Both the position numbers and the translations under genes were made by a program. Under the pieces are notes generated by a model that saw nothing but the letters and a program-made list of their open reading frames with translations, had not been told where the DNA came from and made no database searches. Of a stretch of 28,640 bases of DNA, positions 24,118 through 28,640 are shown piece after piece. The stretch spans positions 1-28,640 of the forward strand of contig CALVMF010000002.1 of NCBI GenBank assembly GCA_944342125.1, written 5' to 3'. The stretch comes from an uncultured Bacilli bacterium. Its GTDB lineage: Bacteria; Bacillota_I; Bacilli_A; RFN20; CAG-826. Numbering within the stretch: the first letter of the stretch is position 1; each line of letters starts with the position of its first letter.

Positions 24118-24735
24118 CTAGTTATTTTTATAAACAAAGTTAATTAGTTTAGTGTAAAAAGAATCGGCATTAACTTTATTACTATAAATATTTGGATAAA
24201 CAATTTTATAGTAAGAAAGAGAATCAATAACTGTTAAAAAATAGATAATAGTGTTTTTAAAAGTTGTGATTTTATCTTGACTAGTTGATTCTTTAATGAT
24301 TTGTAAAGACTTAACTAAAAGTTTACTTGTTTCTTTATCCATAAAAAGAAATTTGTCGCCTTCGTTTAGTCTAGCAAGTTGAGTTGATAGCATTAAGTGA
24401 ACGTAGTAGTTACTTATATGTCCTTGATTTATATAGTTAATTAAAAGCCTTACAACTTCAACTAAAAATGGTTCACCGATTTCGAATTCTTTTGAAAGCT
24501 TAACAAATTCATCTTTAAAAAGTTTATTGCATCTATTTTCAATTTCTTTAAGAACCGAATCTTTAGTATCAAAATAATGATAAAAGAGCCCGTGGCTATA
24601 GTGACATTCTTTAGTTATTTGGTCGATTGTTACCTTTTTATATCCATAAGTTGCAAAAAGTCTAAGTGACGTATTAATGATTGTTTCAAATCTTTTTTCT
24701 CTTAACTCTTTATTTTCAAAAAAACTTTTTGGCAT
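24118..24735 (-). CDS. TetR/AcrR-family transcriptional regulator
   Basis: This is a 205-residue TetR-type repressor. The N-terminal helix-turn-helix is clear: RFETIINTSLRLFATYGYKK (about 15-34), then VTIDQITKECHYSHGLFYHYFDTKDSVLKEI. The remaining ~140 residues are an all-helical ligand/dimer domain without a recognisable ligand class. AAAGG lies about 10 nt before the ATG. It has its own promoter, whose -10 is buried in a large inverted repeat, pointing to autoregulation. It is divergent from pth and convergent with the FGGY kinase, and is head-on to replication. Confidence 0.9.
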   Translation of the reverse strand: MPKSFFENKELREKRFETIINTSLRLFATYGYKKVTIDQITKECHYSHGLFYHYFDTKDSVLKEIENRCNKLFKDEFVKLSKEFEIGEPFLVEVVRLLINYINQGHISNYYVHLMLSTQLARLNEGDKFLFMDKETSKLLVKSLQIIKESTSQDKITTFKNTIIYFLTVIDSLSYYKIVYPNIYSNKVNADSFYTKLINFVYKNN

Positions 24736-24747
24736 AATTACGTGACC

Positions 24748-24823
24748 TTTATAAGTAATATATTAATTATTGACTTGATAGTCAATTATTTATCTTTCTT
24801 TATATTAATATATTACTTATAAA
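24748..24823. promoter_or_regulatory. tetR promoter with nested operator repeats
   Basis: The minus strand has TTGACT (24780-24785), a 17-nt spacer and TATATT (24757-24762). Two 20-nt arms, 24748-24767 and 24804-24823, are perfect reverse complements. Each contains the palindrome TAATATATTA, with centres 50 bp apart. Between them ATTGACT-TGAT-AGTCAAT (24769-24786) forms a third dyad covering the -35. The arm over the -10 is a natural TetR operator. Confidence 0.7.
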
Positions 24824-24849
24824 AGTTACTTTTTTGTGAAAAAATTGGA

Positions 24850-24863
24850 TTTTTGCGCAAAAA
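24850..24863. repeat. 14-bp perfect palindrome upstream of pth
   Basis: TTTTTGCGCAAAAA lies about 17 nt upstream of the candidate -35 of the pth promoter. It could be a regulator site; no partner is known from the sequence. Confidence 0.45.
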
Positions 24864-24879
24864 ATTTTAAAAAAAGTGT

Positions 24880-24907
24880 TTGATTTCCAACAAAAGCCAA
24901 TTATAAT
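24880..24907 (+). promoter_or_regulatory. pth-mfd promoter
   Basis: TTGATT (24880-24885), a 16-nt spacer and TATAAT (24902-24907). Transcription would start near 24914-24915, leaving a leader of about 17 nt that carries GGAGGG before pth. Confidence 0.65.
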
Positions 24908-24931
24908 TGTATTTATGGTTGGAGGGAATAA

Positions 24932-25489
24932 ATGTATCTTTTAGTCGGTTTAGGTAATCCAGGAAGAGAATACGAACATACAAGGCACAATATGGGCTTT
25001 GATGTTGTTGATATGTTCGCTGATTCTTTGGGCGTTACTTTTGACCGTGATGACTTTAAAGGAAAATATGTAAAGGCCAGATATATGGATGAGGATTTAA
25101 TTATTTTGAAACCTCAAACGTATATGAATTTAAGTGGCGAAAGTATTATACAAGTTTTGAATTTTTATAAGATTCCAGTTGATAAGATGATCGTTGTTTA
25201 TGATGACATGGATACTCCAATCGGTCACATAAAGTTAAAAATAAAAGGATCAAGTGGCGGACACAATGGAATGAAATCGATTATAAGTCAATTAGGTACA
25301 GATGTATTTTGTAGAATTAAGGTTGGCATTGGACACCCTGTTGATAGAGGGATTATCGATTATGTGCTAACAAAACCTTCAAAAGAAGAAGAACCATTAA
25401 TATTAGAAGCCCAAAAAAATGCTGTAGAAGCTATAAAAGTTGCAATTAAAGATAGTTTTAACAAAGCAATGACAATGTATAATAAATAA
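24932..25489 (+). CDS. pth: Peptidyl-tRNA hydrolase
   Basis: Pth releases peptides from peptidyl-tRNAs that drop off ribosomes, recycling the tRNA. The 185-residue protein is of normal length. It has LLVGLGNPGREYEHTRHNMGF, with Asn9 and catalytic His19, then KPQTYMNLSGES, YDDMDTPIGHIKLK with the catalytic-site Asp, and the signature GSSGGHNGMKSI. GGAGGG lies 5 nt before the ATG. It is followed after 9 nt by mfd; pth-mfd adjacency is conserved in Firmicutes. Confidence 0.97.
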   Translation: MYLLVGLGNPGREYEHTRHNMGFDVVDMFADSLGVTFDRDDFKGKYVKARYMDEDLIILKPQTYMNLSGESIIQVLNFYKIPVDKMIVVYDDMDTPIGHIKLKIKGSSGGHNGMKSIISQLGTDVFCRIKVGIGHPVDRGIIDYVLTKPSKEEEPLILEAQKNAVEAIKVAIKDSFNKAMTMYNK

Positions 25490-25498
25490 GGGATTAAT

Positions 25499-28400
25499 TT
25501 GATTAATTTATTAAAGAAAGCACAAAGTTTATTTGTTGAAGATGGTAGTAAAGCAAAAACTTTCGTTGTTGATTCCTTATCAGGCACTATTTTAGAGACC
25601 TTGAAATTATACAACGAAGCTGATTGCAACATTTTAATATACGCTGCAAACAACTATGATGCGAATAATGTTTATAATAAATTATCGAGTTTAATTGATG
25701 AAGAAAACATTATATTGCTTCCAGGAGATGACTTAATACGCCTTGAATATATTTCCGAGTCAAAAGAAATTAAGAGTGAACTTATTTATGGACTTTACAA
25801 AATAAGACACGCTAAGCATTCAATAGTTATTGCGACCCCTTCTACGCTTTATCGCTATTACCCAACCGTAGAAACTTTTGACAATAGTTTTATCAAAATT
25901 AAAGTTGGAGATGATGTTAATTTTGAAGAATTAAAGAAAAAGTTAAGTGAACTTGGCTATCTTACGGTTTCAAAAATTGATCAATCGCTTGAATTTGCTT
26001 CGCGTGGTGGCGTAATCGATGTGTTTTCATTAAACTATGAAAATCCAGTTAGAATTGAATTTTTTGATACTATTGTTGAATCAATTAGGCTTTTTGATAT
26101 TGGAAGTCAAACATCATATCAAAAACTCGATGAGGTTGTTATTATCCCAGCAACCATTAATCTTTTAACCGAAGATGAAAAAAAGAAAGCAAAAAACAAA
26201 ATAGAAATCCAACTTCAAAAGGACTTACTTTCTAAGCAAGAGAAAGAAGATAAAGAAGAATTAAAAACTATAATACTTGATGATTTAGACAATATTTTAA
26301 ACAATCATTTCTCTAACAAGTATTATAAATATTATGGATTTTTGAAAGAAAAGTATGCAGAACTGACAGATTTTATAAATAATTTTGCTATCATAGTATC
26401 TAACAACGACGATTTTAATCAAGGCAAAGAGGTCTTGTTTAAAGAGTCGACCCAGTTTTTGTTAGACCTTCAAGAAAAGAATAAAAGCTTATCTCATCTT
26501 TCTTACTTTAATGAGAGAGCGAGTATATTTAAAGGTTCTTTAAAAACTATTTATTTAAATTCTTTTTATAATTCTTCTAGCGATATTTCTATTCCAATCA
26601 GGAACTTAAACTATTTAGATCCACACGGAGCAAGTCCTTTAATAATTCTTGAAACATTATTAAAAGGTCAGTATAAAGTTTTAATTGTCTTCCATAGCGA
26701 TGATGAAAAAAAGCAAATAGAGAATTTATTAAAGCAATTAAGTTTAAACTACGTTGAAACATTAAATTATTGCATTGATGAAGGATGTGATGTTTCAATT
26801 TGTGAAGGTAAATTTAATGTATCTTTTGAATTCGTAACTGATAAGTTTATCCTTTTAGCAACCGACGACCTTCTTTACGACAAAAGAAATATCAAAACTT
26901 ATTCAACTAGATTTAAGAAAGGGAAAATACTTGAAAGTTATGAAGAACTTGAACCAGGCGACTATGTCGTTCATGAAAAGTATGGGATTGGGAAGTTTAT
27001 TAAAATTGAAACTATTGAATTAGAAGGTAAGCATAATGATTATTTAGAAATTGCTTATGCTAATAACGATAAACTTTATGTACCGCTTTACCAATTTAAT
27101 TTAATAAGAAAATTTGTTGGAAAAGAGGGCACTACTCCCAGGCTCACAAACCTCAACTCTAACCAATGGGAAAAAACCAAAAAGAAAATCAAAGACAGAG
27201 TAAATGATTTAGCGGATAGATTACTTAATCTATATCAAGAGCGTGCTAGAGTTCCTGGTTTTGCATTTAAAAAAGATGATGAAATTCAAAAAGCCTTTGA
27301 AGATGAGTTCGAACACAAATTGACTGAAGATCAAAAAACTTCAATTGATGAAATTAAAAAAGACATGGAAGAACCACACCCAATGGATCGACTTCTTTGT
27401 GGAGATGTTGGTTTTGGAAAAACAGAAGTCGCTTTAGAAGCTTGTATGAAAGCGATTTTATCTGAAAAACAAGTTTGTCTTCTTTGCCCAACAACAGTTC
27501 TTTCGATGCAACATTATAAAGTCGCAGAAAAACGATTTGGCGATTTTAAAATCAATGTAAAACTTTTAAATAGAATGTGCACCGCAAAAGAAGTTACTTC
27601 TATTTTAAAAGGCGTAAAAGATGGCAGTGTGAATTTGCTTATTGGAACACACAAAGCTTTAAGCGATAAGATTGAATTTAAAGATTTAGGACTTCTAATT
27701 ATTGATGAAGAACAACGTTTTGGTGTTGAGCAAAAAGAGAAAATTAAAGAAAAATATCCTAATGTCGACGTTTTGACTTTATCAGCGACGCCAATTCCTA
27801 GAACCTTACAAACAAGCTTGGTTGGTTTAAAATCAATTTCAAGAATTGAAACTGCTCCAATTGAAAGGCTCCCAATTCAAACCTATGTCATAAATTATGA
27901 TGAAGGAATCATAAAAGAATTAATAAAAAGAGAATTAGCTCGAAAAGGACAAATATATTACATTTTTAACGATACTTATCGTATTTATGAGAAAAGACTA
28001 ATTCTTCAAGGTCTTGTTCCTGAAGCAAAAATTGGTATTATTCATGGCAAAATGGATAAAGATGATATCGATGAAATTATGTCTCAATTTTACGATGGAA
28101 CTTTAGATATTTTACTTGCAACTACTATCGTCGAAAACGGAATTGATGTAAGAAACGCAAATCTTTTATTAGTAGAAGATGCTGACCATTTTGGTCTTGC
28201 TCAACTTTATCAAATTAAAGGAAGAGTTGGTAGAAGCGACAAAATAGCCTATGCTTATTTAATGGTAAATGCCAATAAAAGTTTAACTGAAGAAAGCAAA
28301 AAAAGACTTAAAGCAATTCAAGATTTTACTGAACTTGGTAGTGGATATAAAATTGCTCAAAGAGACCTTTTGATTCGTGGAGCAGGAGATATTTTAGGAA

Positions 28401-28640
28401 AAGAACAAGCTGGATTTATCGATGAAGTAGGAATTGATATGTATATTCGTTTACTTAACGAAACTATTTCTGAAAAACAAGGTAAAAAAGAAGAAAGTAT
28501 CACGAAAAACATTCACGCTCTATCGGATTTAGATGCTTATGTACCTAAAGAATTTGCTAGGAACGACGAAAAAATAGAAATTTATCAAAAAATCCTTGAT
28601 TGTAAAGAACTCGCAAAATTACAGATATTAAAGGGTAGTT
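25499..28640 (+). CDS. mfd: Transcription-repair coupling factor Mfd, 3' end outside the window
   Basis: Mfd removes RNA polymerase stalled at DNA lesions and recruits UvrA. The frame stays open from just after pth to the window edge, about 1047 codons of an expected ~1150. The start is a TTG at 25499 with AAGGG 6 nt upstream; no in-frame ATG occurs for hundreds of codons and the upstream in-frame codon is the pth stop. Domains in order: UvrB-like N-terminal module (FASRGGVIDVFS, VRIEFFD), RNA polymerase-interacting domain (LEPGDYVVHEKYGIGKF), then the RecG-like translocase with Walker A GDVGFGKT (635-642), DEEQ (736-739), LSATPIPRTL, QIKGRVGRSD and RGAGDILGKEQAGF. The C-terminal UvrA-binding region is only partly included. 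Confidence 0.96.
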   Translation, partial: MINLLKKAQSLFVEDGSKAKTFVVDSLSGTILETLKLYNEADCNILIYAANNYDANNVYNKLSSLIDEENIILLPGDDLIRLEYISESKEIKSELIYGLYKIRHAKHSIVIATPSTLYRYYPTVETFDNSFIKIKVGDDVNFEELKKKLSELGYLTVSKIDQSLEFASRGGVIDVFSLNYENPVRIEFFDTIVESIRLFDIGSQTSYQKLDEVVIIPATINLLTEDEKKKAKNKIEIQLQKDLLSKQEKEDKEELKTIILDDLDNILNNHFSNKYYKYYGFLKEKYAELTDFINNFAIIVSNNDDFNQGKEVLFKESTQFLLDLQEKNKSLSHLSYFNERASIFKGSLKTIYLNSFYNSSSDISIPIRNLNYLDPHGASPLIILETLLKGQYKVLIVFHSDDEKKQIENLLKQLSLNYVETLNYCIDEGCDVSICEGKFNVSFEFVTDKFILLATDDLLYDKRNIKTYSTRFKKGKILESYEELEPGDYVVHEKYGIGKFIKIETIELEGKHNDYLEIAYANNDKLYVPLYQFNLIRKFVGKEGTTPRLTNLNSNQWEKTKKKIKDRVNDLADRLLNLYQERARVPGFAFKKDDEIQKAFEDEFEHKLTEDQKTSIDEIKKDMEEPHPMDRLLCGDVGFGKTEVALEACMKAILSEKQVCLLCPTTVLSMQHYKVAEKRFGDFKINVKLLNRMCTAKEVTSILKGVKDGSVNLLIGTHKALSDKIEFKDLGLLIIDEEQRFGVEQKEKIKEKYPNVDVLTLSATPIPRTLQTSLVGLKSISRIETAPIERLPIQTYVINYDEGIIKELIKRELARKGQIYYIFNDTYRIYEKRLILQGLVPEAKIGIIHGKMDKDDIDEIMSQFYDGTLDILLATTIVENGIDVRNANLLLVEDADHFGLAQLYQIKGRVGRSDKIAYAYLMVNANKSLTEESKKRLKAIQDFTELGSGYKIAQRDLLIRGAGDILGKEQAGFIDEVGIDMYIRLLNETISEKQGKKEESITKNIHALSDLDAYVPKEFARNDEKIEIYQKILDCKELAKLQILKGS

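Noticed and set aside
24118..24823. The long inverted arms near tetR as mobile-element ends
   Set aside because: The arms enclose only 36 nt with no transposase and no target duplication; they fit operator sites over a promoter better.
25360..25653. 97-codon minus-strand ORF across the pth-mfd junction
   Set aside because: It is antisense to two well-conserved genes and has no family features.

Overview
This AT-rich window is a chromosomal replication-origin region of a low-GC Firmicutes-type bacterium. Gene content and order (dnaA-dnaN-yaaA-recF-gyrB-gyrA one way, rpmH-rnpA-yidC-jag-mnmE the other way) match the Bacillus-type oriC neighbourhood. TGA ends several genes (yaaA, recF, tatD) and Trp is read from TGG, so the standard bacterial code applies, not the Mycoplasma code. 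Compact spacing, 4-nt or longer gene overlaps and the lack of intervening genes point to a streamlined genome, perhaps one of the uncultured gut Bacilli/Mollicutes-like lineages (inference; no species is claimed).

Left arm (78-11240, all minus strand): dnaA and dnaN, then a terminator. A second unit follows, with a palindromic promoter region, yaaA, recF, gyrB, gyrA, a glycosyltransferase-like gene and serS. A short 4.5S-type SRP RNA with its own -10 box and U-run terminator comes last. Origin: a cluster of DnaA boxes lies between dnaA and rpmH. A box pair followed by a GC-rich spacer and TTA triplets lies between dnaA and dnaN, closely resembling the unwinding module of B. subtilis.

Right arm, first part (11594-19417, plus strand): rpmH-rnpA-yidC-jag-mnmE-tatD-rnmV-ksgA, tightly packed, then ispE with an apparently leaderless promoter, a small beta-repeat protein and a terminator. 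This unit joins two clusters that are separate in B. subtilis: the rpmH-mnmE side (without mnmG/rsmG) and tatD-rnmV-ksgA-ispE. It covers translation, tRNA and rRNA processing, membrane insertion and isoprenoid synthesis.

Right arm, second part (19433-28640): ppdK (minus, head-on to replication), a 320-nt regulatory gap, an FGGY sugar kinase (plus, apparently leaderless), a convergent TetR regulator with a large inverted-repeat operator region, then pth and the 5' part of mfd running off the window.

The most notable points are these: DnaA has Gln in place of the invariant Walker A Lys; GyrA and GyrB both carry non-acidic residues at positions known from fluoroquinolone resistance; YidC is a predicted lipoprotein with a ~330-residue ectodomain; perfect dyads sit in several promoters; and a TATAAT-N6/7-ATGG arrangement suggests leaderless mRNAs. 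No mobile element, CRISPR array, tRNA or rRNA gene was seen.
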